NCBI RefSeq assembly: GCF_014648915.1
Contig: NZ_BMSA01000002.1
Coordinates: 496,001 to 560,000 of the forward strand
Length of the DNA: 64,000 bases
Direction: 5' to 3'
Source of the DNA: Streptomyces phaeofaciens
GTDB taxonomy: Bacteria; Actinomycetota; Actinomycetes; Streptomycetales; Streptomycetaceae
The translations under genes were made by a program, and so were the position numbers. The notes under the pieces were generated by a model. That model saw only the letters and a program-made list of their open reading frames with translations, made no database searches and had not been told where the DNA came from. This document shows, piece by piece, positions 1 through 7,603 of this stretch (positions are counted from its first letter, which is position 1; each line of letters opens with the position of its first letter).

Positions 1-1393
1 GGCGCGGCGTACGGGCCGCCCGCTCGCGGTCGGCGGAACGGGACTCGCCCCGGCCGCCTCGGTCGTTCCGCTCGCCCCGGCCACCGCGACCGCCGCGTGC
101 ACCGCGGCCGCCCGGCTCGCCGAGGTCCTCCAGCTCCTCCGCGTCGAGCCCGGCGCGGGTGCGCTCCGCTCGCGGCAGGACACCCTTGGTGCCCGCGGGG
201 ATGTTCATCTCCTCGAAGAAGTGCGGGGAGGTGGAGTACGTCTCCGGCGGGTCGTTGAAGTTGAGCTCCAGCGCCTTGTTGATGAGCTGCCAGCGCGGGA
301 TGTCGTCCCAGTCGACGAGGGTGATCGCGATGCCCTTGGCACCCGCGCGACCGGTACGGCCGACGCGGTGCAGGTACGTCTTCTCGTCCTCGGGGGACTG
401 ATAGTTGATGACGTGGGTGACACCCTCGACGTCGATGCCGCGGGCGGCGACGTCGGTGCAGACGAGGACGTCCACCTTGCCGTTGCGGAAGGCGCGCAGC
501 GCCTGCTCGCGGGCGCCCTGGCCGAGGTCGCCGTGGACCGCGCCGGAGGCGAAGCCCCGCTGCTGGAGCTGGTCGGCGAGGTCGGCCGCGGTGCGCTTGG
601 TGCGGCAGAAGACCATGGCCAGGCCCCGGCCCTCGGACTGGAGGATCCGCGCGACCATCTCGGGCTTGTCCATGTTGTGCGCGCGGTACACGTGCTGCGA
701 GATGTTCGCGACGGTCACGCCCTCGTCGTCCGGCGCGGTGGCGCGGATGTGCGTGGGCTGCGACATGTAGCGGCGGGCGAGACCGATGACCGCGCCCGGC
801 ATGGTCGCCGAGAACAGCATGGTCTGGCGGCGTGCCGGCAGCATGTTGATGATCTTCTCGACGTCGGGCAGGAAGCCCAGGTCGAGCATCTCGTCGGCCT
901 CGTCCAGGACGAGGGACTTGATGTGCTTGAGGTCGAGCTTCTTCTGGCCCGCGAGGTCCAGCAGGCGGCCCGGGGTGCCGACGACCACGTCGACGCCCTT
1001 CTTGAGGGCCTCGACCTGGGGCTCGTAGGCCCGGCCGCCGTAGATGGCGAGGACGCGCACGTTGCGCACCTTGCCCGCGGTCAGCAGGTCGTTGGTGACC
1101 TGGGTGCACAGCTCGCGCGTGGGGACGACGACGAGCGCCTGCGGGGCGTCGGTGAGGTCCTCGGGCTTCGCGCGGCCGGCCTCGACGTCGGCGGGGACGG
1201 TGACACGCTCGAGGAGCGGGAGGCCGAAGCCGAGCGTCTTGCCGGTGCCGGTCTTGGCCTGGCCGATGACGTCCGTGCCCGTCAGGGCCACGGGGAGCGT
1301 CATCTCCTGGATGGGGAAGGGGGTGATGATGCCGACGGCCTCAAGGGCCTCGGCGGTCTCGGGAAGGATTCCGAGCTCTCGGAACGTAGTCAG
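1..1393 (-). CDS. DEAD-box ATP-dependent RNA helicase (3' part off the window)
   Basis: Cytoplasmic RNA-unwinding ATPase, RhlE/CshA-like. Reading the reverse strand gives the Q-motif TPFPIQ near residue 24, Walker A AKTGTGKT near 46, then DEADEMLDLGFLPD, the RRQTMLFSAT motif and HRVGRTGRA, in family order. The C-terminal tail at the window edge is rich in Arg, Gly, Glu and Asp, typical of actinobacterial RNA helicases, and continues beyond base 1. The only start that fits the family N-terminus (xTTFRELGI) is a CTG at 1391-1393, with AGAAGAGG about 8 nt upstream; no in-frame ATG or GTG lies close by. The gene diverges from the ferritin-like gene. In S. coelicolor and M. tuberculosis (rhlE, Rv3211) a helicase occupies the same neighbourhood. 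Identity is secure; the CTG start is inferred. Confidence 0.93.
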   Translation of the reverse strand, partial: MTTFRELGILPETAEALEAVGIITPFPIQEMTLPVALTGTDVIGQAKTGTGKTLGFGLPLLERVTVPADVEAGRAKPEDLTDAPQALVVVPTRELCTQVTNDLLTAGKVRNVRVLAIYGGRAYEPQVEALKKGVDVVVGTPGRLLDLAGQKKLDLKHIKSLVLDEADEMLDLGFLPDVEKIINMLPARRQTMLFSATMPGAVIGLARRYMSQPTHIRATAPDDEGVTVANISQHVYRAHNMDKPEMVARILQSEGRGLAMVFCRTKRTAADLADQLQQRGFASGAVHGDLGQGAREQALRAFRNGKVDVLVCTDVAARGIDVEGVTHVINYQSPEDEKTYLHRVGRTGRAGAKGIAITLVDWDDIPRWQLINKALELNFNDPPETYSTSPHFFEEMNIPAGTKGVLPRAERTRAGLDAEELEDLGEPGGRGARGGRGGRGERNDRGGRGESRSADRERAARTPR

Positions 1394-1821
1394 GGTGCTG
1401 CCTCTTCTGTGTACGCGGTGCGAGGCGAGCGCGGGGGTCGTTTGACGGACCGTGCCGGGGGACGTCGGCGGCCGTACGGGTTGCCGTCAAGGCAAGCCGT
1501 ATGACACGGGGACCACTGCCGACGCTCTAGCTCTCGTACCGCTGAGGGGTTCCCTCCGGTCGTCGTACGCGATGGGCCGTACGGTCAGGGAGGGCTGTCG
1601 GGTCGGAGCCGATCGGGCCACCGACCGGGCATCCTCATACGTGCGGCCCGTCGAATATTCGGCAGGCGCATTACCACCATACCCTGGAATCACGCACATG
1701 CGATGGCCGATCCGGTCACGTTGTGGTTGTCACAGTGCCGGGCCCGGTCCCTCGCGTCGTCCAGGCCACACGTATTGACCAGGGACTTCCGCCGCGCGGC
1801 GGGCGGGCTATTGTGCGCTTC
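1394..1821. other. Divergent intergenic region, helicase / ferritin-like gene
   Basis: About 430 bp with no convincing gene. It must hold the promoters of both divergent genes. On the helicase side there is an imperfect hairpin at about 1474-1502 (arms of 12 nt with two mismatches around GTCAA) that would lie in a long helicase 5' leader. On the other side a TATTGT -10 box lies just before the ferritin-like start. The middle is less GC-rich (GAATATTCG near 1653), as expected of promoter DNA. Confidence 0.5.
1809..1814 (+). promoter_or_regulatory. -10 box of probable leaderless promoter (ferritin-like gene)
   Basis: TATTGT ends 7 nt before the ATG at 1822, and no Shine-Dalgarno sequence precedes that ATG. 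The geometry puts transcription start at or next to the start codon. Confidence 0.5.
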
Positions 1822-2595
1822 ATGACGACCTCTGACAAGCCTGACAACGCGTCCGACGAGCCCGCGGAGTCCGCCGAGTCCGCGGAGTCCGCCGCACCCA
1901 CCGGCATCGCCGCCCAGGACTGGGCGCAGGCCTCCGCCGATCCGCAGTACCGGGCCGCGGTCGTGGACCTGCTCGGCGCCCTCGCGTACGGCGAGCTGGC
2001 GGCGTTCGAGCGGCTCGCGGAGGACGCCAAGCTGGCGCCCACGCTGGACGACAAGGCCGAGCTGGCGAAGATGGCGTCCGCCGAGTTCCACCACTTCGAG
2101 CGGCTGCGCGACCGGCTCACCGAGATCGGCGAGCAGCCCACCCTGGCGATGGAGCCGTTCGTCGCCGCGCTCGACGGCTTCCACCGGCAGACGGCCCCCT
2201 CGGACTGGCTGGAGGGCCTGGTCAAGGCGTACGTCGGCGACTCGATCGCCAGCGACTTCTACCGCGAGGTCGCGGTGCGCCTGGACACCGACAGCCGCGC
2301 CCTGGTGATCGCCGTGCTCGACGACACCGGGCACGCGGGCTTCGCCGTGGACCGGGTGCGCGCCGCGATCGACGCGGACCCGCGCGTGGGCGGACGGCTC
2401 GCGCTGTGGGCGCGCCGGCTGATGGGCGAGGCGCTGTCGCAGTCCCAGCGGGTGGTCGCGGACCGGGACGCGCTGTCGACGATGCTCGTGGGCGGTGTCG
2501 CGGACGGCTTCGACCTCGCCGAGGTCGGTCGGATGTTCTCCCGGATCACCGAGGCGCACACCAAGCGGATGGCGGCGCTGGGGCTGGCCGCGTAG
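1822..2595 (+). CDS. Ferritin-like fold protein
   Basis: A 257-aa soluble protein of the actinobacterial ferritin-like family related to the MiaE-type four-helix fold. After an acidic, Ala/Glu-rich N-terminal tail of about 30 residues there are amphipathic helices with possible metal ligands: ELAAFERLAED in helix A and a SAEFHHFERL segment resembling the E-x-x-H diiron motif, with DDTGHAGF later. Substrate and metal occupancy cannot be read from the sequence. The start is the ATG at 1822 rather than an upstream in-frame codon at 1723, because 1822 begins the conserved MTTSDKP tail and sits behind a -10 box with no ribosome binding site. Transcribed away from the helicase; a conserved neighbour of it in Streptomyces as I recall. 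Function unknown. Confidence 0.85.
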   Translation: MTTSDKPDNASDEPAESAESAESAAPTGIAAQDWAQASADPQYRAAVVDLLGALAYGELAAFERLAEDAKLAPTLDDKAELAKMASAEFHHFERLRDRLTEIGEQPTLAMEPFVAALDGFHRQTAPSDWLEGLVKAYVGDSIASDFYREVAVRLDTDSRALVIAVLDDTGHAGFAVDRVRAAIDADPRVGGRLALWARRLMGEALSQSQRVVADRDALSTMLVGGVADGFDLAEVGRMFSRITEAHTKRMAALGLAA

Positions 2596-2768
2596 TCGGG
2601 GCTGTCGCCGAGCGGTGCGGCGCGGTACCGCGGCGCTGTCGCGCTCTCGCGCTGTGACGGCGTCGCGGTGGCGACGGGCGGTGCGGTGCCGTGATGTCGG
2701 CGGCGCGGTGTCGTGGTGCCGGCGGCGGGGTGCCGCGATGCCGCCGGTGCGTCGTGGTGCCGTCGGCC

Positions 2769-3044
2769 TCAGACCTGGGCCGGGGCCGATCGGCGACGGA
2801 AGTGGCCGGCCGGGCGCAGCAGCAGGGAGAGGGACGCGGCGGAGACCACCGCCGCTCCGATCAGGCTGACCAGGAGGGTGCCGGGGCCCAGCGCGCTGTG
2901 GGTGACGAAGTCACCGAACAGGGCTCCGGCGACGCCCGTCGCCAGGACGAGGGGGCGCAACGGCAGGCGGTGCGAAAGACGGTGCAGTGCCGCCCACGCG
3001 AGGGCGAGACCGAGCACAGCGGAGCCGAGCGCTTCCAAGATCAT
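2769..3044 (-). CDS. Small membrane protein, three predicted TM segments
   Basis: A 91-aa protein made almost entirely of hydrophobic segments at about residues 1-22, 33-50 and 57-77, with a basic tail (RPAGHFRRRS). No family recognised. The start is ATG 3044 with GGGAGGG 9 nt upstream; the longer open frame to 3200 has no ribosome binding site and an unlikely Arg/His-rich N-terminus. It follows the DUF3107 gene on the same strand, but a strong hairpin lies between, so it is probably transcribed on its own. Confidence 0.72.
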   Translation of the reverse strand: MILEALGSAVLGLALAWAALHRLSHRLPLRPLVLATGVAGALFGDFVTHSALGPGTLLVSLIGAAVVSAASLSLLLRPAGHFRRRSAPAQV

Positions 3045-3180
3045 GTAGGGGTCCCTCCCGGACGGCGGGGCGGTGCACCAAGGTCGTAGCCCGTCATACC
3101 CGTGACCTGCGGAATGCAATCCTCCCCGTGGAGGACCTGTGCTCCGTGGGTGAACGTGCCGCGTCCGTGCGTGAACACGA

Positions 3181-3221
3181 CGAAGGGGCCCGGCGGTCAT
3201 GACGACCGTCGGGCCCCTTCG
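3181..3221 (-). terminator. Strong hairpin downstream of the DUF3107 gene
   Basis: A long inverted repeat whose outer arms CGAAGGGGCCCG / CGGGCCCCTTCG pair perfectly, with inner bases also largely pairing. It lies just after the DUF3107 stop and before the next gene on the same strand. There is no clear U-tract, as is common in Streptomyces terminators. Confidence 0.75.
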
Positions 3222-3235
3222 TCCGATGCGTGTGT

Positions 3236-3463
3236 CTACAGCGCGCCGAAGCCCACCTTGCGCGGGGCGGGCTCGCCCAGCTCCACGTAGGCCAGGCGGT
3301 CGGCCGGCACCAGGACCTTGCGGCCGTGCTGGTCCACGAGGCTGAGCAGCTGCGACTTGCCGGCCAGTGCCTCGGCCACCACGCGCTCGACCTCCTCGGG
3401 AGTCTGACCGCTCTCCAGAACGATCTCGCGGGGCGCGTGCTGCACGCCGATCTTGACCTCCAC
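3236..3463 (-). CDS. DUF3107 family protein
   Basis: A 75-aa protein matching the small actinobacterial DUF3107 family (Rv3208A/TB9.4 type): VEVKIGVQHAPREIVLESGQ, then a TPEEVERVV helix, then a DQHGRKVLVPADRLAYVELGE strand region. Biochemical role unknown. The start is GTG 3463 with GGAGGG 9 nt upstream; the frame upstream lacks family similarity. It lies downstream of the TetR gene on the same strand, the order also seen in mycobacteria (Rv3208-Rv3208A). The pairing suggests shared control but proves nothing about mechanism. Confidence 0.88.
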   Translation of the reverse strand: MEVKIGVQHAPREIVLESGQTPEEVERVVAEALAGKSQLLSLVDQHGRKVLVPADRLAYVELGEPAPRKVGFGAL

Positions 3464-3608
3464 GGCTATGTCCCTCCGACGGTCACTGAGTGCGCGGGCG
3501 TCCGCGCCGTACGCTGCACACATTAGCCCGGTGAGGGGACGTACACCGCGCGGCCGTCCACGCCAGGAGCGAACAGCGGACGGGAACAAACCAGCGACGC
3601 GGTCCCCG

Positions 3609-4250
3609 TCAGTGCTGTTCGGTGCCGTGCAGCGGGAAACCGGCGATGCCGCGCCACGCCAGGGAGGCCAGCAGTTGCACCGCCTGGTCGCGCGGGACAC
3701 TGCGGTCGCTGTGCAGCCAGGAGCGGGCCACGACCTGCGCCAGGCCGCCCAGTCCGGAGGCGAGCAGCATCGACTCCGCGCGCGAGAGACCGGTGTCCTC
3801 GGCGATGACCTCGCAGATCGCCTCGGCGCACTCGGTGGTGACCTTGTCGACGCGCTCGCGGACCGCGGGCTCGTTCGTCAGGTCCGACTCGAAGACCAGG
3901 CGGAAGGCGCCGCCGTCGTCCTCGACGTACGCGAAGTAGGCGTCCATGGTCGCGCGGACGCGCTGCTTGTTGTCGGTCGTCGACGCGAGCGCACCGCGCA
4001 CGGCCTGGATGAGCGACTCGCAGTGCTGGTCCAGCAGGGCCAGGTAGAGGTCGAGCTTGCCCGGAAAGTGCTGGTAGAGCACGGGCTTGCTGACGCCGGC
4101 CCGCTCGGCGATGTCGTCCATGGCGGCCGAGTGGTAGCCCTGCGCCACGAAGACTTCCTGGGCGGCGCCCAGCAGCTGGTTCCGTCGGGCACGGCGCGGC
4201 AGGCGCGTACCTCGCGGGCGCGCCGCCTCTGTCTGCTCGATGGCTGTCAC
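3609..4250 (-). CDS. TetR/AcrR family transcriptional regulator
   Basis: A 213-aa one-component repressor. The N-terminal helix-turn-helix reads RRNQLLGAAQEVFVAQGYH, followed by MDDIAERAGVSKPVLYQHF at about residues 43-61, a textbook TetR DNA-binding domain. The C-terminal ligand/dimer domain ends WRGIAGFPLHGTEQH. The start is GTG 4250, placed by GGGAGG 7 nt upstream; a TTG at 4262 would lie upstream of that ribosome binding site. Orthologous position to Rv3208. A palindrome CGGTAACCG and a TACGAT -10 box lie 45-65 bp upstream, consistent with autoregulation. Ligand unknown. Confidence 0.92.
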   Translation of the reverse strand: MTAIEQTEAARPRGTRLPRRARRNQLLGAAQEVFVAQGYHSAAMDDIAERAGVSKPVLYQHFPGKLDLYLALLDQHCESLIQAVRGALASTTDNKQRVRATMDAYFAYVEDDGGAFRLVFESDLTNEPAVRERVDKVTTECAEAICEVIAEDTGLSRAESMLLASGLGGLAQVVARSWLHSDRSVPRDQAVQLLASLAWRGIAGFPLHGTEQH

Positions 4251-4294
4251 GCCGCCTCCCAAAGTCGTCCACTTGCGGTGTGCGCCGCGCGGCC

Positions 4295-4314
4295 ATCGTA
4301 CTTTTCGGTAACCG
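4295..4314 (-). promoter_or_regulatory. Candidate TetR-gene promoter and operator
   Basis: On the reverse strand a TACGAT -10-like hexamer (4295-4300) lies next to the 9-bp palindrome CGGTAACCG (4306-4314), upstream of the TetR gene. The overlap of palindrome and promoter is what an autoregulated repressor would show. The -35 is not convincing. Confidence 0.35.
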
Positions 4315-4448
4315 TGCTGTGCGCGGTGAGAGCGCAGAATTTCACGGACCGGACGATCACGAAAGTAGTACAGAAGGTTTTAAGTGGGTCGGTCCGGGCA
4401 AAATGCGGCCCCGCTCCTGCTCACCGCGCCGCTCCGGTCACCCGGTCG

Positions 4449-4667
4449 TCAGCGGTAGTCGTCCTCGTCGAGCGAGACGACACGAGCCTGTTCGACGAGG
4501 TCCGCCTCGTTCGCCCGGGCGGGGTCCACGTCCTCCAGGGGGTCGTCACGCTCCGGCGCGATGTCCGCGTACTGCTCGGCGGCCTCGCTCTCCGGTGTCT
4601 CGACGTCGATGTCCCCGAAGTCGTCGTCCTCCTCGAACGTCCCGGGGTCGGTGGGATCAACGGCCAT
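4449..4667 (-). CDS. Small acidic hypothetical protein
   Basis: A 72-aa, strongly acidic protein (runs of Glu and Asp such as FEEDDDFGDIDVETPE, ending SLDEDDYR), without Cys and without hydrophobic segments. It is probably soluble and largely disordered. The start is ATG 4667 behind GGAAGGGAG; the frame continues upstream to 4715 but without a ribosome binding site. I do not recognise a family beyond conserved Streptomyces hypotheticals at this position. It is divergent from the hydrolase gene and upstream of the TetR gene on the same strand, separated by about 200 bp of relatively AT-rich DNA. Confidence 0.7.
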   Translation of the reverse strand: MAVDPTDPGTFEEDDDFGDIDVETPESEAAEQYADIAPERDDPLEDVDPARANEADLVEQARVVSLDEDDYR

Positions 4668-4852
4668 GATGGGCTCCCTTCCTACGAACGTCCCTGAAAC
4701 GTGCAGGGGCCACAAGCGGGTGCCCTCGGTACGAGCCTAGGAGACACCCGTTTCGGGCGCTATGCGATGAGCCCCCCGATTCGCTCCGGTCTCCACCCCA
4801 CCCGCCCCACGCCTGTGACGCCGAACACGTAAGGCTCGGCGTGATCGTCTCG

Positions 4853-4858
4853 TAACAT
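4853..4858 (+). promoter_or_regulatory. -10 box of probable leaderless promoter (alpha/beta hydrolase gene)
   Basis: TAACAT ends 7 nt before the ATG at 4866; no Shine-Dalgarno sequence is present. Confidence 0.5.
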
Positions 4859-4865
4859 TGCCCGC

Positions 4866-5837
4866 ATGTCTTCGACCGAGCTGCCCTCCGTGCCGCCCAC
4901 CAGTGTGCTGCCGAAGGCGGTCGCCGTCCGGGTCGCGGAGGGGGAGCGACTCCGGTCGGTCGGGCTGCCCGGCACCACGCTGACGGTCCGTTCCCGGCCG
5001 CCCGCGCGCGAGGGGCTCGCGCCCGCGCTGTTCGTGCACGGCCTCGGCGGTTCCTCGCAGAACTGGTCCGCGATGATGGCACTGCTCGACGGCGTGGTGG
5101 AGAGCGAGGCCGTCGACCTGCCCGGCTTCGGCGACTCCCCGCCGCCGGACGACGGCACGTACTCCATCACGGCACACGCGCGTGCCGTGATCCGCTACCT
5201 CGACGCGGCCGACCGCGGCCCCGTCCACCTCGTCGGCAACTCGCTCGGCGGCGCCGTCTCGACACGGGTGGCCGCCGTACGGCCCGATCTCGTGCGGACC
5301 CTGACCCTGGTCTCGCCCGCGCTGCCCGAGCTGCGCGTGCAGCGGACCGCGCTGCCCACCGGGCTGGTCGGCCTGCCGGGCGTGGCCGCGCTCTTCAGCC
5401 GGCTCACCCGGGACTGGACGGCGGAACAGCGCGTCCGCGGCGTCCTGGCGCTCTGCTACGGCGATCCCGGGCGGGTCGGCCCGGAGGCCTTCCGGTACGC
5501 GGTGCAGGAGCTGGAGCGACGACTCCAGCTGCCGTACTTCTGGGACGCGCTGACGCGGTCCACCCGCGGACTGCTCAGCGCCTACACGCTCGGCGGGCAG
5601 CACGGACTGTGGCGTCAGGCGGAGCGGGTCCTCGCCCCGACCCTCCTGGTCTACGGCGGCCGCGACCAGCTCGTCGGCTACCGGATGGCCCAGCGGGCCG
5701 CCCGTACCTTCCGCGACTCCCGTCTGCTCACCCTGCCCGAGGCCGGGCACGTGGCGATGATGGAGTACCCGGAGACGGTGGCCACGGCGTTCCGCGAACT
5801 GCTCGCCGAGACCGCGTCCGCGGCCTCGAAGGGCTGA
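4866..5837 (+). CDS. Alpha/beta-fold hydrolase
   Basis: A 323-aa cytosolic hydrolase of unknown substrate. The oxyanion-hole motif VHGLGGS lies near residue 58, the nucleophile elbow GNSLGGAVS near 125, a late acid in YGGRDQLVG and the catalytic His in PEAGHVAMME, so the Ser-Asp-His triad is complete. The middle (about residues 165-245) forms the variable lid region. The start is the ATG with the leaderless-type promoter. It is followed after 7 nt by the DUF3152 gene, so the two are probably cotranscribed. It could be an esterase, haloperoxidase-like or C-C hydrolase; sequence alone does not decide. Confidence 0.88.
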   Translation: MSSTELPSVPPTSVLPKAVAVRVAEGERLRSVGLPGTTLTVRSRPPAREGLAPALFVHGLGGSSQNWSAMMALLDGVVESEAVDLPGFGDSPPPDDGTYSITAHARAVIRYLDAADRGPVHLVGNSLGGAVSTRVAAVRPDLVRTLTLVSPALPELRVQRTALPTGLVGLPGVAALFSRLTRDWTAEQRVRGVLALCYGDPGRVGPEAFRYAVQELERRLQLPYFWDALTRSTRGLLSAYTLGGQHGLWRQAERVLAPTLLVYGGRDQLVGYRMAQRAARTFRDSRLLTLPEAGHVAMMEYPETVATAFRELLAETASAASKG

Positions 5838-5844
5838 GGCGGAC

Positions 5845-7365
5845 GTGGGACGCCACAGCCGGCGTGGACCGGCGCCCAAGAGCACGCCCAAGAACGCTTC
5901 CGGTACATCCGGTGGATCCGGTACATCCGGTGGATCCGCCGGATCCGGGGCGTCGGGCGGATCCGGGGGCGCGGCGGGGGCCGACGGGGCGCCTCGTGGG
6001 GCTTCCCGGGGCGGCGGGCCGACGGGCGCGCCGCCCCGGCCCTACGACTACGACGGCACCCCCGCGCGCGGAGTGCCTCGCCTTCCCGACGGAACGCCCG
6101 CGCGCGGAGTGCCCCGGTATCCCGACGGCACCCCCGCCCACGGTGTTCCGCGGGTGCGGGGCGGGCATCCCGAGCAGCGCGAGTCCGGGGGCGGCTGGGG
6201 CGAGTTGAGGGGCAGGCCGGCCGGTGGCGCCGGGCAGCCCGTGATACCGCGTCAGCGGCCGATGCCGCCGCAGGGGCCGCGCCAGGACTACCTCGACGCC
6301 TTCGGGGAGGACGACGACGTCTTCACGCGCGCGGGACGGCCGTACGCCGCCGCGCGCGCGGGGGACGCCTACGCGCCGCCGCGCCCGGCCGACCCGTACG
6401 CACCCTCGCGCGCGGGGGACCCGTACGCGTCCGTCGCGGCCGACCCGTACGCCGCCCCCACCGGGTGGGACGAGGGCGCCGCCGCGGCCGCCCCGGCCGG
6501 TGTCGGCCCGGAGGGCGACGAGGCGCCGCCGACCGGGGAGCCGGCGCCCGGGAAGGGCGCCAAGGGGCGGGCGTTCACCGGTATCGCGGCCGCCGCCGTC
6601 ACCACCGTGCTGGCCGTCGTGGTGGCCGGGCAGGTCACCGACACGCGGGACGAGGACACCGTCCGGTCGCAGTCCGCCGACCGGGGGGGCCAGAAGGCCC
6701 AGGGTGCCCAGGACGCCCTGGAGTCCGCCGCGCCCAGCCCGTCCGCGTCGGGCCGCCCGGTGACGCTGACGTACGAACAGAAGATGGACGCCACGTACGC
6801 GCTCAGCGCCAAGCTCGACGCATCGGGGAAGTTCGACGCGATCCCCGGCGTCGACAAGGCGCCCGGCAAGGGGCAGAAGTTCACCTATCGGGTGGACGTG
6901 GAGCGGGGTCTCGGGCTGGACGGCGCGCTCTTCGCGCAGGCCGTGCAGAAGACCCTGAACGACGACCGCAGCTGGGCGCACGACGGCGCGCGCACCTTCG
7001 AGCGGATCCACTCCGGCGAGCCCGACTTCGTCATCACGCTCGCCAGCCCCGGCACCACCGCCGACTGGTGTGCCAAGTCCGGCCTGGACACCACCGAGGA
7101 CAACGTCTCCTGCGACTCGGCCGCCACCGAACGCGTCATGATCAACGCGTACCGGTGGGCCCAGGGATCGACCACCTACGGTGACGCCATCCACGCGTAC
7201 CGGCAGATGCTGATCAACCACGAGGTCGGCCACCGGCTCGGCCACCACCATGTGACCTGCGACAAGGACGGCGACCTCGCGCCCGTCATGCAGCAGCAGA
7301 CGAAGTTCCTCGACCACGACGGGGTCCACTGTCTGCCCAACCCCTGGGCCTACCCGAAGAGTTGA
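5845..7365 (+). CDS. DUF3152 protein, membrane-anchored, zincin-like
   Basis: A 506-aa protein with three parts. Residues 1-240 are disordered, with Gly/Ser repeats (GTSGGS) and Pro/Arg-rich repeats. A single TM segment follows (about residues 245-267, AFTGIAAAAVTTVLAVVV). The extracytoplasmic DUF3152 domain runs from about 300 to 506. That domain contains HEVGHRLGHHH with the first His near residue 459, a zinc-metallopeptidase-like H-E-x-x-H, and paired Cys (WCAKSG, VSCDSA, VTCDK, HCLPN) suited to secreted disulfides. The start is GTG 5845 with GAGG 6 nt upstream. The orthologous position in M. tuberculosis is Rv3207c. Proteolytic activity is inferred from the motif only. Confidence 0.88.
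   Translation: MGRHSRRGPAPKSTPKNASGTSGGSGTSGGSAGSGASGGSGGAAGADGAPRGASRGGGPTGAPPRPYDYDGTPARGVPRLPDGTPARGVPRYPDGTPAHGVPRVRGGHPEQRESGGGWGELRGRPAGGAGQPVIPRQRPMPPQGPRQDYLDAFGEDDDVFTRAGRPYAAARAGDAYAPPRPADPYAPSRAGDPYASVAADPYAAPTGWDEGAAAAAPAGVGPEGDEAPPTGEPAPGKGAKGRAFTGIAAAAVTTVLAVVVAGQVTDTRDEDTVRSQSADRGGQKAQGAQDALESAAPSPSASGRPVTLTYEQKMDATYALSAKLDASGKFDAIPGVDKAPGKGQKFTYRVDVERGLGLDGALFAQAVQKTLNDDRSWAHDGARTFERIHSGEPDFVITLASPGTTADWCAKSGLDTTEDNVSCDSAATERVMINAYRWAQGSTTYGDAIHAYRQMLINHEVGHRLGHHHVTCDKDGDLAPVMQQQTKFLDHDGVHCLPNPWAYPKS
5901..5970 (+). repeat. GGATCC-rich tandem repeat encoding Gly/Ser linker
   Basis: Repeating units of the type GGTACATCCGGTGGATCC encode GTSGGS repeats in the N-terminus of the DUF3152 protein. 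The units decay toward the 3' end. This is low-complexity DNA likely to vary in copy number between strains. Confidence 0.7.
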
Positions 7366-7497
7366 CGAGCCGCGCCGCGGCCTGGTGTCCGTGGCGGCCG
7401 GGCGCGGCGGTGCGGGTGTGACGTTTCGCATCCAGGTGATCTCTTAGCGCGACGGAACGCCGACCGTACGGGAAAGTTACGTCCGTTCACCCCTTTT

Positions 7498-7531
7498 GGT
7501 GGTGCGACGGACAACCGTCCGTCGCGCCACC
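7498..7531. promoter_or_regulatory. Long inverted repeat upstream of the glycosyltransferase operon
   Basis: Two 15-nt arms, GGTGGTGCGACGGAC and GTCCGTCGCGCCACC, pair with one mismatch around AACC. It lies about 75 bp before the glycosyltransferase start and 130 bp after the previous gene, in a 238-bp promoter-containing gap. No U-run follows on either strand, so an operator or 5' leader hairpin is more likely than a terminator. Confidence 0.5.
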
Positions 7532-7603
7532 CTCTTGTCCGCATACGTTCTTCCCGCTGCGAGCCGCCGGGTCAACGGCGGCTCCCCAAACGGGAGATCG
7601 GGG

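Noticed and set aside
221..1504. 427-codon forward ORF opposite the helicase
   Set aside because: It is the antisense frame of a gene with all DEAD-box motifs; composition is Gly/Val/Asp/Arg-biased shadow sequence without domains.
1681..1712. GGAAT at 1686 as a further SigR promoter
   Set aside because: The 18-nt position downstream reads GAT rather than GTT, and the site does not precede its gene at a fitting distance.
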